The translations under genes and the position numbers were made by a program. The notes under the pieces are model-generated. The model was not told where the DNA came from and made no database searches. It saw only the letters and a list, made by a program, of their open reading frames with translations. From Dongia sedimenti (GTDB lineage Bacteria > Pseudomonadota > Alphaproteobacteria > Dongiales > Dongiaceae), in contig JAUYVI010000006.1 of NCBI GenBank assembly GCA_030715195.1, positions 434,001 to 498,000 on the forward strand: DNA of 64,000 nt, written 5' to 3'. This document shows positions 8,002-17,782 of this stretch, one piece after another (position 1 is the stretch's first letter; each line of letters opens with the position of its first letter).

Positions 8002-8910
8002 ATGACACTCGAACAATTGCGCATCTTCGTCGCCGTCGCGGAACGCGAGCACGTGACCCGCGCCGCGGAGGCTTTGGGACTGGTGCAATCGGCGGCCAGC
8101 GCCGCCATCGCCGCGCTGGAGAACGAGCATCAGGTCCAGCTCTTCCACCGGATCGGCCGCCGCATCGAGCTCACCGAGGCGGGACGAATCTTCCTGGTCG
8201 AGGCGCGCGCGGTGTTGGCGCGGGCCGCATCCGCCGAACTGGCACTGTCCGAACTCGGCGGGCTGAAGCGTGGGACGCTGTCGATCCATGCCAGCCAGAC
8301 CATCGGGACCTATTGGCTGCCGGCGCGGCTCGCGCGCTATCGGAAGGCGCATCCCGCCATCGATGTCCGGCTCACCATCGGCAACACGACCCAGGTCACG
8401 GCGGCGGTCGTCGCCGGCACGGCCGAGCTTGGATTCATCGAAGGCGAGATCGACGAACCGGCGCTCGCCGTGCAGTCGATCAAGGGCGACCGCCTCGCCG
8501 TCGTGGTCGCGGCGGGCGACGCTCCGGCGAAACCGAAGAAACTGACGCCCGCCGATCTCCTTGGGCTGGATTGGGTGCTGCGCGAGCCGGGGTCGGGCAC
8601 CCGCGCCGAGTTCGAGGCGGAGCTGCGGCGTCACAAAATCGATCCCGCGGCGCTGAAAGTGGTGCTGGAACTGCCCTCCAACGAGGCGGTTCGGTCGGCG
8701 GTGCTGGCCGGCGCCGGGGCGACCGCCATCTCCGAACTGGTCGTGGATCCGGGCCTGCGCTACGGCACCTTGCAGCGGCTGGATTTCGCCCTGCCGCAGC
8801 GTGCCTTCCACATTCTGCGCCACAAGGAGCGGTATCGCAGCCGCGCCGCGGACGCCCTGCTGGCGATCGTCGCGGCGGAGAAAGGCGCGGAAAAGGCCAC
8901 GTCCCTCTGA
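8002..8910 (+). CDS. LysR-family transcriptional regulator
   Basis: A 302-residue regulator. The N-terminal winged helix-turn-helix (MTLEQLRIFVAVAERE, then AAEALGLVQSAASAAIAALE) occupies residues 1-65, and a periplasmic-binding-protein-like effector domain follows from about residue 90. The closest family resemblance is to the CysB/CbbR-like and YeiE-type group because of its place after the YeiH-type permease. It ends just before the region with the cobalamin riboswitch and is unlikely to belong to that transcript. The effector is not known. Confidence 0.88.
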   Translation: MTLEQLRIFVAVAEREHVTRAAEALGLVQSAASAAIAALENEHQVQLFHRIGRRIELTEAGRIFLVEARAVLARAASAELALSELGGLKRGTLSIHASQTIGTYWLPARLARYRKAHPAIDVRLTIGNTTQVTAAVVAGTAELGFIEGEIDEPALAVQSIKGDRLAVVVAAGDAPAKPKKLTPADLLGLDWVLREPGSGTRAEFEAELRRHKIDPAALKVVLELPSNEAVRSAVLAGAGATAISELVVDPGLRYGTLQRLDFALPQRAFHILRHKERYRSRAADALLAIVAAEKGAEKATSL

Positions 8911-8975
8911 GCCGTTTTGCATTCGTTCCAGTCGGAAATGGAATGCTGCGCCGCGCCACCCTTCCTGCTAGTTTC

Positions 8976-9135
8976 CGCCCGTTCGCAGTGAGGGAAGCCG
9001 GTTCGATGCCGGCGCTGCCCCCGCAACTGTAGGATCGCGCCCAGGGACGTCTGGGCAACGGACCCGACTGAATGCCACTGGCCGCGCTTCGGCCGGGAAG
9101 GCAAGGGCACCGGCGGTCGAGCCAGGAAACCTCGG
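8976..9135 (+). ncRNA. Cobalamin (B12) riboswitch
   Basis: The 271-bp gap before cobU contains the conserved pieces of the adenosylcobalamin riboswitch in order: GGGAAGCCGGT, then GCGCTGCCCCCGCAACTGTA, the GCCACTG element, GGGAAGGC, and the B12 box AGCCAGGAAACCT at 9120-9132. The box is followed about 30 bases later by the GGGAGGAG ribosome site of cobU, so cobalamin binding probably blocks translation or transcription of the cobU-led operon. The exact ends are estimated. Confidence 0.95.
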
Positions 9136-9181
9136 CGAACTTTCTGCAACGGTCGGCGCCTCGGCGGGAGGAGCGCAACGC

Positions 9182-9748
9182 GTGTCGAAGTCTGAACCGA
9201 GAAATTACGCCCTTGGCGTGTCCGGCGTGATCACGCCGCTGCCCCCGGTGACCCTGGTCCTGGGCGGCGCCCGTTCGGGCAAAAGCCGCTTCGCCGAAGC
9301 CCTGGTTGATCGCCATCCCGGCCGTCGCACCTATCTCGCGACGGCCGAGATTCTCGATGGGGAAATGGCCGAGCGGGTGAAGGCGCATCGGGAGCGCCGC
9401 GATTCCGACTGGAAGACGGTCGAAGAGCCCTTGGAACTGGCCCGTGCCTTGAAGGCCGAAACGGAACAGGGAGCGGCGGTCCTGGTCGATTGCCTGACGC
9501 TCTGGCTCGGCAATCTCCTGGGACAGGAGCGGAACGCCGAAACGGAGATCGACGGGTTGATCGCGTCGGTCGGACAGTTCGGCGGGCCGGTGGTTTTCGT
9601 GTCGAACGAAGTCGGCCTCGGGATCGTGCCGGACAATGCGCTGGCGCGGCGGTTTCGCGACCTCGCCGGCATACTGCACCAGCGGCTGGCGGAGAAGGCG
9701 GACCGTGTCGTGTTCGTGGCCGCCGGACTTCCGATGAATTTGAAGTGA
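9182..9748 (+). CDS. cobU: Adenosylcobinamide kinase / guanylyltransferase
   Basis: A 188-residue bifunctional enzyme (CobU, called CobP in the aerobic nomenclature). It phosphorylates adenosylcobinamide and then attaches GMP to form adenosyl-GDP-cobinamide. The P-loop GGARSGKS lies at about residues 28-35, and the family motifs LATAEILDGEMAERVKAHRE, VDCLTLWLGNLL and VSNEVGLGIVPDNALARRFRD follow. It starts with GTG eight bases after a GGGAGGAG ribosome site, and it is the first gene under the B12 riboswitch. cobW follows after 13 bp. Confidence 0.93.
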   Translation: MSKSEPRNYALGVSGVITPLPPVTLVLGGARSGKSRFAEALVDRHPGRRTYLATAEILDGEMAERVKAHRERRDSDWKTVEEPLELARALKAETEQGAAVLVDCLTLWLGNLLGQERNAETEIDGLIASVGQFGGPVVFVSNEVGLGIVPDNALARRFRDLAGILHQRLAEKADRVVFVAAGLPMNLK

Positions 9749-9761
9749 AACGAGAGAGCGC

Positions 9762-10793
9762 ATGACGACCAAGATTCCAGCGACCATCGTGACCGGCTTT
9801 CTCGGCGCCGGGAAGACCAGCCTGATCCAGAACCTGCTGTGCAACGCGCGCGGGCGGCGCATCGCGCTCATCATCAACGAGTTCGGCGAACTCGGCGTCG
9901 ATGGCGAGATCGTCAAAGGCTGCGGCATCGAGGATTGCCCGGAAGAGAACATCGTCGAACTGGCCAATGGCTGCATCTGCTGCACCGTCGCCGACGATTT
10001 TCTCCCCACCATCACGGCGCTGCTCGACCGGCCCAACCCGCCGGAGCACATCGTGATCGAGACCTCCGGCCTGGCGCTGCCGAAGCCGCTGATCCGCGCC
10101 TTCAACTGGCCGGAAGTGCGGACCCGTGTGACCGTCGATGGCGTGATCGCGGTGGTCGACGGGCCTGCTGCGGCCGCCGGTCGATTTGCCGACAATCCGG
10201 ATGCGGTGGACGCGCAACGCGCGGCCGACGATTCGCTCGACCACGAGAGCCCGCTCGCCGAATTGTTCGAGGACCAGATCAACAGCGCCGATCTCATCAT
10301 CCTCAACAAGAACGACCAGATGTCGCCGGATGACCGCACCGCGGCCAGGGGCGTGATCGACCGCGAGATGAAGCGGAAGGCGAAGCTCATCCTCTCCAGT
10401 TTCGGCGCGATCGACCCCGACGTGCTGCTCGGCCTCGGCGCGGCCGCGGAGGATGATCTCGACAGCCGCTTCTCGCACCACGAGCTCGAAGGCGAGGATC
10501 ACGACCACGACGAGTTCGAAAGCTTCCAGATCGACATGCCGGCGCTCAAGGCACCGGAGGAATTGCTGGAGCGCCTGAGGCCTGCGATCGCCGCCCATGA
10601 CATCCTGCGCGTGAAGGGCTTCCTCGACGTGGCCGGCCGCGACATGCGCCTGGTGCTGCAGGGCGTCGGCGGACGCGTCCAGCATTACTACGATCGCGCC
10701 TGGAGCACGGACGAGCCGCGCAAGGGCCGCCTGGTGGTGATCGGGCTCAAAGGCCTCGACCGCACGGCGATCGAAGCGGCGGTGAAAGGCTAG
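9762..10793 (+). CDS. cobW: CobW-type GTP-binding metallochaperone
   Basis: A 343-residue G3E-family GTPase of the COG0523 group. It has the P-loop GFLGAGKTS at residues 12-20, the metal-binding motif GCICCTV, the guanine-specificity motif LNKND and a C-terminal CobW domain. A short His/Asp-rich stretch (HHELEGEDHDHDE) lies before that domain and could bind metal. CobW genes accompany cobN in aerobic-type cobalamin clusters and are thought to deliver cobalt to the chelatase; zinc-responsive paralogues exist, but the position between cobU and cobN favours cobalt. It belongs to the riboswitch-led operon. Confidence 0.92.
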   Translation: MTTKIPATIVTGFLGAGKTSLIQNLLCNARGRRIALIINEFGELGVDGEIVKGCGIEDCPEENIVELANGCICCTVADDFLPTITALLDRPNPPEHIVIETSGLALPKPLIRAFNWPEVRTRVTVDGVIAVVDGPAAAAGRFADNPDAVDAQRAADDSLDHESPLAELFEDQINSADLIILNKNDQMSPDDRTAARGVIDREMKRKAKLILSSFGAIDPDVLLGLGAAAEDDLDSRFSHHELEGEDHDHDEFESFQIDMPALKAPEELLERLRPAIAAHDILRVKGFLDVAGRDMRLVLQGVGGRVQHYYDRAWSTDEPRKGRLVVIGLKGLDRTAIEAAVKG

Positions 10794-10815
10794 CGCGTGC
10801 AACGCACCGGTGTTT

Positions 10816-10904
10816 CGCACCCCCACCCTAACCCTCCCCCGATTCGGGGGAGGGGACCCTCTTCTCCCTCCCCCGAATCGGGGGAGGGCCGGGGTGGGGG
10901 TGCG
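10816..10904. repeat. 89-bp palindromic intergenic element, copy 1
   Basis: The 113-bp gap between cobW and cobN is filled by a nested palindrome. Outer arms are CGCACCCCCACCC and GGGTGGGGGTGCG, and inside are two short palindromes built on CCTCCCCCGATTCGGGGGAGG and its variant with GAATC. The right edge touches the cobN start region. A second copy of the same length lies before cobB (29258-29346). In RNA it would form one or two very stable hairpins just upstream of the start codon. Confidence 0.9.
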
Positions 10905-10906
10905 TG

Positions 10907-13900
10907 ATGCATCTTCTCGCAGCGAAGCCAGGTGAAATCAGCGACGGATCGGGCGCGATCGACCTCGGCCAGACGCCGGGCGAAATCGTCATCCTCTCCG
11001 CCGCGGATACCGAGCTCGCTTGTCTGGCCGCCGCCCATGCCGCTTTGCCGGCGCCGAAGCCGAGCCTCCGGCTCGCCAATCTGCTGCAGCTCCAGCACCA
11101 CCTCTCGGTCGATGCCTATGTCGAGGACATCGTCGGCCACGCGAAGCTGGTGATCGTCCGGCTGCTCGGCGGGCGGCGCTATTGGCCCTATGGGCTGGAA
11201 GAGGTCTCCGCGATCTGCCGTGCGAACGGCATTCCGCTGGCGGTGCTGCCCGGGGACGATCAGCCGGACCCGGAACTTTCCGACTTCACGACGCTCCCGA
11301 CCGAAACGGCGCATCGCCTCTGGCGCTACTTCACCGAAGGCGGAATCGAGAATGCGCAGCAGGCGCTGCTGCATGCCGCGAGCCTGATCGGCCGTGACGT
11401 CGAATGGCTGGAACCGCGACCCCTGATGAAGGCCGGGCTCTACTGGCCGGATGATGCGGTCACGACGGCGACGGATATCAAGCGGCACTGGCGCGCCGGG
11501 CAACCGGTTGCGGCCATCGTCTTCTACCGGGCACTGATGCAGGCCGGGACCTTGAAGCCGATCGATGCCCTGATTGCGGCGCTCGGCGCCCGCGGCATCA
11601 ATGCGCTGCCGATCTTCGTCAACAGCCTCAAGGACGCCGTCGCCGCCGAGCTGATCGGCGCGCTCTTCGCCGAGGGCAAGCCCGACCTCGTGCTGAACGC
11701 GACGGGCTTCGCGGTCGCGCAGCCGGGCGGCACGTTCGCGACGCCGTTCGATGCCGCCGATTGTCCGGTGCTGCAGGTCGTGCTCTCCAGCGGCAGCGCC
11801 GAGGAGTGGCGCAGCAGCACGCGCGGCCTCTCGCCCCGCGATCTCGCGATGCAAGCGGCCTTGCCGGAACTCGATGGGCGCATCCTCACCCGCGCGATCT
11901 CCTTCAAGGCGGCCTCGCGCTACGACGCGGCGACCCAGTGCAACATCGTCGAGCCGGAGCCGGTGGCCGATCGGGTCGCTTTCGTCGCCGATCTCGCCGA
12001 GCGCTGGATCCGCCTCCGCCGCAAGCCCGTCGGCGAGCGCACCATCGCCGTCGTGCTGGCCAACTACCCGAACCGCGACGGGAGAATCGGCAACGGTGTC
12101 GGCCTCGACACGCCGGCCGGCACGGTCAACCTGCTGCGCGCGCTGCGCCAGGCTGGCTACGCCATCAACGACGTTCCAGCCGATGGCGATGCCCTGATCG
12201 CGCGCCTGCTGGACGGCCCCACGAACGCGGCCGACAGTCGCGCGCGGGCAGCCTCGGTTCGGCTTGATGTCGAAGTGTACCGGGACTTCTTCGCGACGCT
12301 GCCGCAGGCCATCCGCCATGCCGTCATCGCGCGCTGGGGCCAGCCCGAGAGCGATCCTTTCTGTGTCGATGGCCGGTTCGCCTTGCCGCTGCAGGGTTTC
12401 GGCTCGGTGCTGATCGGCATTCAGCCGGCGCGCGGCTACAACATCGATCCGGTTTCGAGCTATCACGATCCCGATCTCGTGCCGCCGCACGGCTATTTCG
12501 CCTTCTACGCCTATTTGCGCGACGTGGCCGGGGTCGATGCGATTGTCAACATGGGCAAGCACGGCAACCTGGAATGGCTGCCCGGCAAATCGCTGGCGCT
12601 GTCCGCCACCTGTTATCCGGAAGCGGCGATGGGTCCGGTGCCGCTGCTCTATCCCTTCATCGTCAACGATCCGGGCGAAGGCACGCAAGCCAAGCGGCGC
12701 AGCAGCGCCGTCATCATCGACCATCTGACGCCGCCGCTGACCCGCGCCGAAAGCTACGGGCCTTTGCGCGAGCTGGAAGCGCTGGTCGACGAATATTACG
12801 AAGCGTCACAGGTCGATCCGCGTCGCTGCGCCGTCCTGCGGGACAAGATCGTCGACCTCGCCCAATCGAGCGGTCTCGACAAGGATTGCGGCATCGCCCG
12901 CGAGGACGGCACGGAAGCGGCGCTCACCAAGCTCGACAACCATCTCTGCGAGCTGAAGGAGCTGCAGATCCGCGATGGGCTGCACATCTTCGGGGAATCA
13001 CCGCAGAACACGCAGCTTGCCGATCTGCTGGTCGCGCTGACCCGCCTGCCGCGGAAGTCCGGCGTCAACGGCGATGCGTCGCTGCTGCGCGCCCTGGCGG
13101 CCGATCTTGGTTTCGAATTCGACCCGCTCGACGCCAAGATGGCGGAGCGCTGGACCGGCGCGCGGCCGGCGCTGGTCGCCGCGGCGTCCGATACGCCGTG
13201 GCGCACCTGCGGCGATACGATCGAGCGGCTCGAGCTGCTGGCGTCGCGGCTGGTCTCGGGCGCGATGCGGGCGGATCCCGCCTGGCGTCGCACGCGGGCG
13301 GTGATCGATTTCATCGATACCGAACTCCGGCCCTCGGTCGCCGCCTGTGGCGACGCCGAGATCGTCGCGGTTCTCACCGGCCTCGACGGGCGCTTCGTCA
13401 AGCCGGGGCCCTCGGGTGCCCCGACCCGCGGCCGGCTCGACGTGCTGCCGACCGGGCGGAACTTCTATTCGGTCGATACCCGCGCCGTGCCGACCCCGAC
13501 CGCCTGGACTCTGGGCTGGAAGTCGGCGGCATTGCTGCTCGAGCGCCATCGCCAGGAGCATGGCGCCTGGCCGAAATCGCTGGTGCTCTCGGCCTGGGGC
13601 ACGGCCAACATGCGCACCGGCGGCGATGACATCGCGCAGGCGCTGGCGCTGATGGGCGTGCAGCCGCGCTGGGATGCCGGCGCCTCGGGCCGCGTGTCCG
13701 GTTTCGAAATTCTACCGCTCTCCGTGCTCGACCGGCCCCGGGTCGACGTGACCCTGCGGGTCTCCGGCTTCTTCCGCGATGCCTTCCCGGCACAGATCGA
13801 GCTGTTCGATTCCGCGGCGCGCGCGGTCGCGGCGCTCGACGAGCCGGAATCGCAGAACCCGCTGGCCGCGCGCAACCGCGCCGAGCGCGCGACGCTGATT

Positions 13901-14647
13901 GCCGGAGGTGCCAGCAACGAAGAGGCCGAACAACGCGCCGGCTATCGGGTGTTCGGCTCCAAGCCCGGCGCCTATGGCGCGGGCTTGCAGGCATTGATCG
14001 ACGAGAAAGGCTGGAGCGACGGCGGCGATCTCGCGCGCGCCTATCTCGCCTGGGGTGGCTATGCCTATGGCTCGGGCGTCGCCGGCGTCGCGGAGGGGCG
14101 CATGTTCGAGACGCGCCTCTCGCAGGTCGACGCGGTGCTGCACAACCAGGACAACCGCGAGCACGATCTCCTCGACAGCGACGACTATTACCAGTTCGAG
14201 GGCGGCTTGGCGGCGACGGTCAAGCACCTGACCGGCAAGAAGGCCGTGGTCTGGCACAACGATCATTCGCGCCCCGAGACGCCGAAGATCCGCAGCCTGG
14301 ACGAGGAGATCGCCCGCGTGGTCCGCGCCCGCGTGGTCAATCCGAAATGGATCGCCGGGGTGATGCGCCATGGCTACAAGGGCGCCTTCGAGATGGCGGC
14401 GACGGTCGATTACCTGTTCGCCTTTGCCGCCACGGCGGATTGCGTCGCCGACCATCATTTCGACGCGGTGTTCGAAGCCTATCTGCTGGATGACGCGGTG
14501 CGCGACTTCATCGCCGCGCACAATCCGGCCGCACTGAAAGAAATTGCCGACCGGCTGCAGGAAGCGCAGACGCGGGGCTTGTGGAAGTCACGCCACAATT
14601 CCGCGCATCAACGCCTGGCAGCCTGGTCCAGAGGAGAAGCCGCATGA
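10907..14647 (+). CDS. cobN: Cobaltochelatase subunit CobN
   Basis: A 1246-residue large subunit of the class I cobalt chelatase, related to BchH/ChlH, which inserts cobalt into hydrogenobyrinic acid a,c-diamide in the late-cobalt pathway with CobS and CobT. Family landmarks include GNGVGLDTPAGTVNLLRAL, SYHDPDLVPPHGYFAFYAYL, VNMGKHGNLEWLPGKSLALS, GTANMRTGGDDIAQAL and HNQDNREHDLLDSDDYYQFE. Length is normal and there is no visible damage. The ATG at 10907 follows a GTG at 10904, and either could serve. cobS and cobT are absent from the window, while CbiX, an unrelated early-cobalt chelatase, is present (see findings). Confidence 0.95.
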   Translation: MHLLAAKPGEISDGSGAIDLGQTPGEIVILSAADTELACLAAAHAALPAPKPSLRLANLLQLQHHLSVDAYVEDIVGHAKLVIVRLLGGRRYWPYGLEEVSAICRANGIPLAVLPGDDQPDPELSDFTTLPTETAHRLWRYFTEGGIENAQQALLHAASLIGRDVEWLEPRPLMKAGLYWPDDAVTTATDIKRHWRAGQPVAAIVFYRALMQAGTLKPIDALIAALGARGINALPIFVNSLKDAVAAELIGALFAEGKPDLVLNATGFAVAQPGGTFATPFDAADCPVLQVVLSSGSAEEWRSSTRGLSPRDLAMQAALPELDGRILTRAISFKAASRYDAATQCNIVEPEPVADRVAFVADLAERWIRLRRKPVGERTIAVVLANYPNRDGRIGNGVGLDTPAGTVNLLRALRQAGYAINDVPADGDALIARLLDGPTNAADSRARAASVRLDVEVYRDFFATLPQAIRHAVIARWGQPESDPFCVDGRFALPLQGFGSVLIGIQPARGYNIDPVSSYHDPDLVPPHGYFAFYAYLRDVAGVDAIVNMGKHGNLEWLPGKSLALSATCYPEAAMGPVPLLYPFIVNDPGEGTQAKRRSSAVIIDHLTPPLTRAESYGPLRELEALVDEYYEASQVDPRRCAVLRDKIVDLAQSSGLDKDCGIAREDGTEAALTKLDNHLCELKELQIRDGLHIFGESPQNTQLADLLVALTRLPRKSGVNGDASLLRALAADLGFEFDPLDAKMAERWTGARPALVAAASDTPWRTCGDTIERLELLASRLVSGAMRADPAWRRTRAVIDFIDTELRPSVAACGDAEIVAVLTGLDGRFVKPGPSGAPTRGRLDVLPTGRNFYSVDTRAVPTPTAWTLGWKSAALLLERHRQEHGAWPKSLVLSAWGTANMRTGGDDIAQALALMGVQPRWDAGASGRVSGFEILPLSVLDRPRVDVTLRVSGFFRDAFPAQIELFDSAARAVAALDEPESQNPLAARNRAERATLIAGGASNEEAEQRAGYRVFGSKPGAYGAGLQALIDEKGWSDGGDLARAYLAWGGYAYGSGVAGVAEGRMFETRLSQVDAVLHNQDNREHDLLDSDDYYQFEGGLAATVKHLTGKKAVVWHNDHSRPETPKIRSLDEEIARVVRARVVNPKWIAGVMRHGYKGAFEMAATVDYLFAFAATADCVADHHFDAVFEAYLLDDAVRDFIAAHNPAALKEIADRLQEAQTRGLWKSRHNSAHQRLAAWSRGEAA

Positions 14648-15258
14648 GTGTAGAAGACGTCGACGCCAACCGCCGCGCCAACGAGAAATCCGCCCGCCGC
14701 AAGGAAGTCCGCGACAAGATGATGGCGGAGAAGACCCGCGAGAAGGGCCTGATCATCGTCCATACCGGCAAGGGCAAGGGCAAATCGACCGCGGCCTTCG
14801 GCATGGTGATGCGCTGCGTCGGCCACGGCATGAAGGCCGGCGTCGTGCAATTCATCAAGGGCAAGTGGGAGACCGGCGAGCGCACGGTGCTGGAGCGTTT
14901 CCCCGATCTCTGCGAGATCAAGGCGATCGGCGAGGGCTTCACCTGGGATACCCAGGACCGCGCCCGCGACATCGCCCATGCCGAGCAGGGCTGGGCCGAG
15001 GTGAAGCGCATGATGGCCGATCCTTCGTTCGCCTTCGTGCTGGCGGACGAGATCAACATCGCCTTGCGCTACGACTATCTGCCGGTCGCCGACGTGGTCG
15101 CGGCACTCAAGAGCAAGCGCCCGGAGCTTCATGTCTGCCTGACCGGCCGCAACGCCAAGGACGAGATCGTGGAACTGGCCGATCTGGTGACCGAGATGGA
15201 GATGGTGAAGCATCCGTTCCGCGACGGCGTGAAGGCGCAGAAGGGCATCGAGTTCTGA
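14644..15258 (+). CDS. cobO: Cob(I)yrinic acid a,c-diamide adenosyltransferase
   Basis: A 204-residue CobO/BtuR/CobA-type ATP:corrinoid adenosyltransferase that attaches the 5-deoxyadenosyl ligand to the cobalt. It has the P-loop [13 protein letters not shown], followed by [14 protein letters not shown] and [16 protein letters not shown]. The start ATG overlaps the cobN stop by four bases (ATGA), showing translational coupling. An in-frame upstream extension inside cobN exists but is not needed. cobQ begins one base after its stop. Confidence 0.93.
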   Translation: MSVEDVDANRRANEKSARRKEVRDKMMAEKTREKGLIIVHTGKGKGKSTAAFGMVMRCVGHGMKAGVVQFIKGKWETGERTVLERFPDLCEIKAIGEGFTWDTQDRARDIAHAEQGWAEVKRMMADPSFAFVLADEINIALRYDYLPVADVVAALKSKRPELHVCLTGRNAKDEIVELADLVTEMEMVKHPFRDGVKAQKGIEF

Positions 15259-15259
15259 T

Positions 15260-16741
15260 ATGGCGCAGCCGGCCGCCATCATGTTCCAGGGCACCGGGTC
15301 CGACGTCGGCAAGTCGCTGATCGTCGCCGGGCTCTGCCGCGCCTTTGCGCGCAAGGGGTTGAAGGTGCGTCCCTTCAAGCCGCAGAACATGTCGAACAAC
15401 GCGGCGGTGACGGCCGATGGCGGCGAGATCGGCCGAGCGCAGGCCTTGCAGGCGCGTGCCTGCGGTGTTCCGCCCAGCCGGCACATGAACCCGGTGCTGC
15501 TGAAGCCGCAGAGCGAGACCGGTGCGCAGGTGATCGTGCAGGGCGAGATCTTCGGCAATGCCAAGGCCGCCGACTATCACCGGCTGAAGCCGCAGCTGCT
15601 GGCCAAGGTGCTGGAGAGTTATCGCCTGCTGCGGGCCGAGGCGGATCTGGTGCTGGTCGAAGGCGCGGGCTCGCCGGCAGAGGTCAACCTGCGCCAGGGC
15701 GACATCGCCAATATGGGTTTTGCGCTCGCGGCCGCGATCCCGGTCGTGCTGGTCGGCGACATCGATCGCGGCGGGGTCATCGCCAGCCTGGTCGGCACCA
15801 AGGCGCTGCTGGCGCCGCAAGAGGCGGCGCGGGTCAAAGGGTTCCTCATCAACAAGTTCCGCGGCGACCTCGCGCTCTTCGCCGACGGCGTGAAGGCGAT
15901 CGCGGAGAAGACCGGCTTCGACCCGCTCGGTGTCGTCCCCTGGTTCGATGCCGCGCGCGACCTGCCGGCGGAAGACGCGGTCGCGCTCGACGGCACCCAT
16001 CAAGGCTATGGCGCCCGCGCGGATGCCGCGATCAAGGTCGTGGTGCCGCAGCTGCCGCGCATCTCCAATTTCGACGATCTCGATCCTTTGCGCGCCGAGC
16101 CGGGCGTCTCGGTCGAGTTCGTGACGCCGGAGCGGGCGCTGCCGGGCGACGCCGATCTCATCGTGCTGCCCGGCTCGAAGGCGACCATCGTCGACCTGAT
16201 CGCGTTCCGCCAGGCCGGCTGGGACATCGACTTGAAGGCGCATATCCGCCGCGGCGGCAAGGTGCTGGGCCTGTGCGGCGGTTACCAGATGCTCGGGTTG
16301 CGCGTCGCCGACCCGCAGAACATCGAAGGCCCGATCGGCGAGCTTCCCGGCCTCGGCCTGCTGAACGTGAAGACCACGCTCACGCCGAAGAAGACCCTGG
16401 TCGAAGTCCAAGGCACCGACCGCGCCACCGGCGCCGCGGTCAAAGGCTACGAAATGCATATCGGCGCCACGGCAGGCGCCGATTGCGATCGGCCGATGCT
16501 GGATCTCGGCGGACGGCCCGATGGCGCGACGTCAGCCGATGGGCGGGTGATGGGCTGCTACCTGCATGGCATCTTCGCCTCGGACGATTTTCGGCGCGCG
16601 TTCCTGAAGACGCTGAAACCCGACTTCGCCTCCGATCTCAGCTTCGAATCCCGCGTCGATGCCACCTTGGATGCTCTGGCCGATCACCTGGAGCGGCATG
16701 TCGCGGTCGATCGGATTCTGGAGATCGCTAATGCGCGATGA
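15260..16741 (+). CDS. cobQ: Cobyric acid synthase CobQ
   Basis: A 493-residue glutamine-dependent amidotransferase that amidates four carboxyl groups of adenosylcobyrinic a,c-diamide. The N-terminal ATPase domain starts with [12 protein letters not shown] and carries [11 protein letters not shown]; the C-terminal triad-type glutaminase domain shows [10 protein letters not shown] with the nucleophilic cysteine and the GCYLHGIF histidine region. It lies directly after cobO. Its 3' end overlaps the convergent cobD gene by 14 bp. Confidence 0.95.
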   Translation: MAQPAAIMFQGTGSDVGKSLIVAGLCRAFARKGLKVRPFKPQNMSNNAAVTADGGEIGRAQALQARACGVPPSRHMNPVLLKPQSETGAQVIVQGEIFGNAKAADYHRLKPQLLAKVLESYRLLRAEADLVLVEGAGSPAEVNLRQGDIANMGFALAAAIPVVLVGDIDRGGVIASLVGTKALLAPQEAARVKGFLINKFRGDLALFADGVKAIAEKTGFDPLGVVPWFDAARDLPAEDAVALDGTHQGYGARADAAIKVVVPQLPRISNFDDLDPLRAEPGVSVEFVTPERALPGDADLIVLPGSKATIVDLIAFRQAGWDIDLKAHIRRGGKVLGLCGGYQMLGLRVADPQNIEGPIGELPGLGLLNVKTTLTPKKTLVEVQGTDRATGAAVKGYEMHIGATAGADCDRPMLDLGGRPDGATSADGRVMGCYLHGIFASDDFRRAFLKTLKPDFASDLSFESRVDATLDALADHLERHVAVDRILEIANAR

Positions 16742-17714
16742 CGGCAACCGCGGCAATGCCCGCACCGAGCCACAGGCAGGCGCGGAGATAGAGCCGCAGC
16801 GCCTGCCAGATGTCCGGCGCGTCCAGCACCTTGCGGCCGGCCGCGTTGGTCCAGGGCTCCTCGGTCGGCACGCCGTGATAGGCGCGCGGCCCGTTGAGCG
16901 TGAAGCCGAGTGCGCCGGCCAGCGCCGCCTCCGGCCAGCCGGCATTGGGCGAACGATGGCTGCGCGCATCGCGCGCGGTGACGGCGAAGGCCTGCGGCGC
17001 GTCGGCTCCCGGCAGCAGCAGGGCGCCGAGCGCCATCAGCAGCGCGGCGAGGCGAGCCGCCGGCCAGTTCACCACGTCGTCCAGCCGCGCCGCCGCCCAG
17101 CCGAAATCGCGATGCCGCGGCGAGCGGTGGCCGATCATGCTGTCGGCGGTGTTGATCGCCTTGTAGGCGATCAGGCCGGGCAGGCCCAGCGCCAGCGCCC
17201 AGAACACCGGCGCCACCACCGCATCGGAGAAATTCTCGGCGAGCGACTCGATCGCGGCGCGGCTGACGCCGCCGCGGTCCAGGCGGTTGGGGTCGCGGCC
17301 GACGATCTTCGCCACCGCCAGGCGCCCGCCTTCGAGGCCCGAGACTTCGATCGCGCGCGCGACATCGGCGACATGGCCGTAAAGGCTGCGCTGGGCGATG
17401 AACGCGCTCATCACGACCGCCAGCCACAGCCAGCCCAAGGGCAGGCGGAGCAGCAGCGCCTGCAGCGCCGCGCCGACCAGCAAGGCGGCGGCGACCAGCA
17501 GGACCACCAGCGCGATGCCGGCATTCCGGCGGCGACGCGGCGCGTCGCTCTCGCGATTGAAGCGCCGGTCGGCCCAGGCGATCACCGTCCCGATGACGAC
17601 GACCGGGTGCGGCACTTTCCGATACAGCGCCACCGGATCGCCATACCAAGCGTCGATGCCGAGGGCGATCAGCAGGCTGAGGGGCTCGGACCAGGCGAGC
17701 CAGGACTGAATCAT
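16728..17714 (-). CDS. cobD: Adenosylcobinamide-phosphate synthase CobD/CbiB
   Basis: A 328-residue integral membrane protein of the CobD/CbiB family, which joins aminopropanol (or its phosphate) to adenosylcobyric acid. Several membrane segments are present, with family motifs [59 protein letters not shown] and [19 protein letters not shown]. It is encoded opposite to the rest of the operon and converges on cobQ. It is divergent from cbiX with a 68-bp gap, so it may have its own promoter. Confidence 0.93.
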   Translation of the reverse strand: MIQSWLAWSEPLSLLIALGIDAWYGDPVALYRKVPHPVVVIGTVIAWADRRFNRESDAPRRRRNAGIALVVLLVAAALLVGAALQALLLRLPLGWLWLAVVMSAFIAQRSLYGHVADVARAIEVSGLEGGRLAVAKIVGRDPNRLDRGGVSRAAIESLAENFSDAVVAPVFWALALGLPGLIAYKAINTADSMIGHRSPRHRDFGWAAARLDDVVNWPAARLAALLMALGALLLPGADAPQAFAVTARDARSHRSPNAGWPEAALAGALGFTLNGPRAYHGVPTEEPWTNAAGRKVLDAPDIWQALRLYLRACLWLGAGIAAVAVIAH

Positions 17715-17782
17715 AGGGCCACTCCAGGAATGGCGGCGATCCTGCCCATTCGGGAGCCGGCGTCAAGTGAAGCGAGGACAAG

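Noticed and set aside
10816..10904. The GC-rich palindrome read as the terminator of cobW
   Set aside because: It has no T run on either side, it recurs with the same length before cobB, and the operon appears to continue into cobN. It is better described as a dispersed element, although partial termination is possible.
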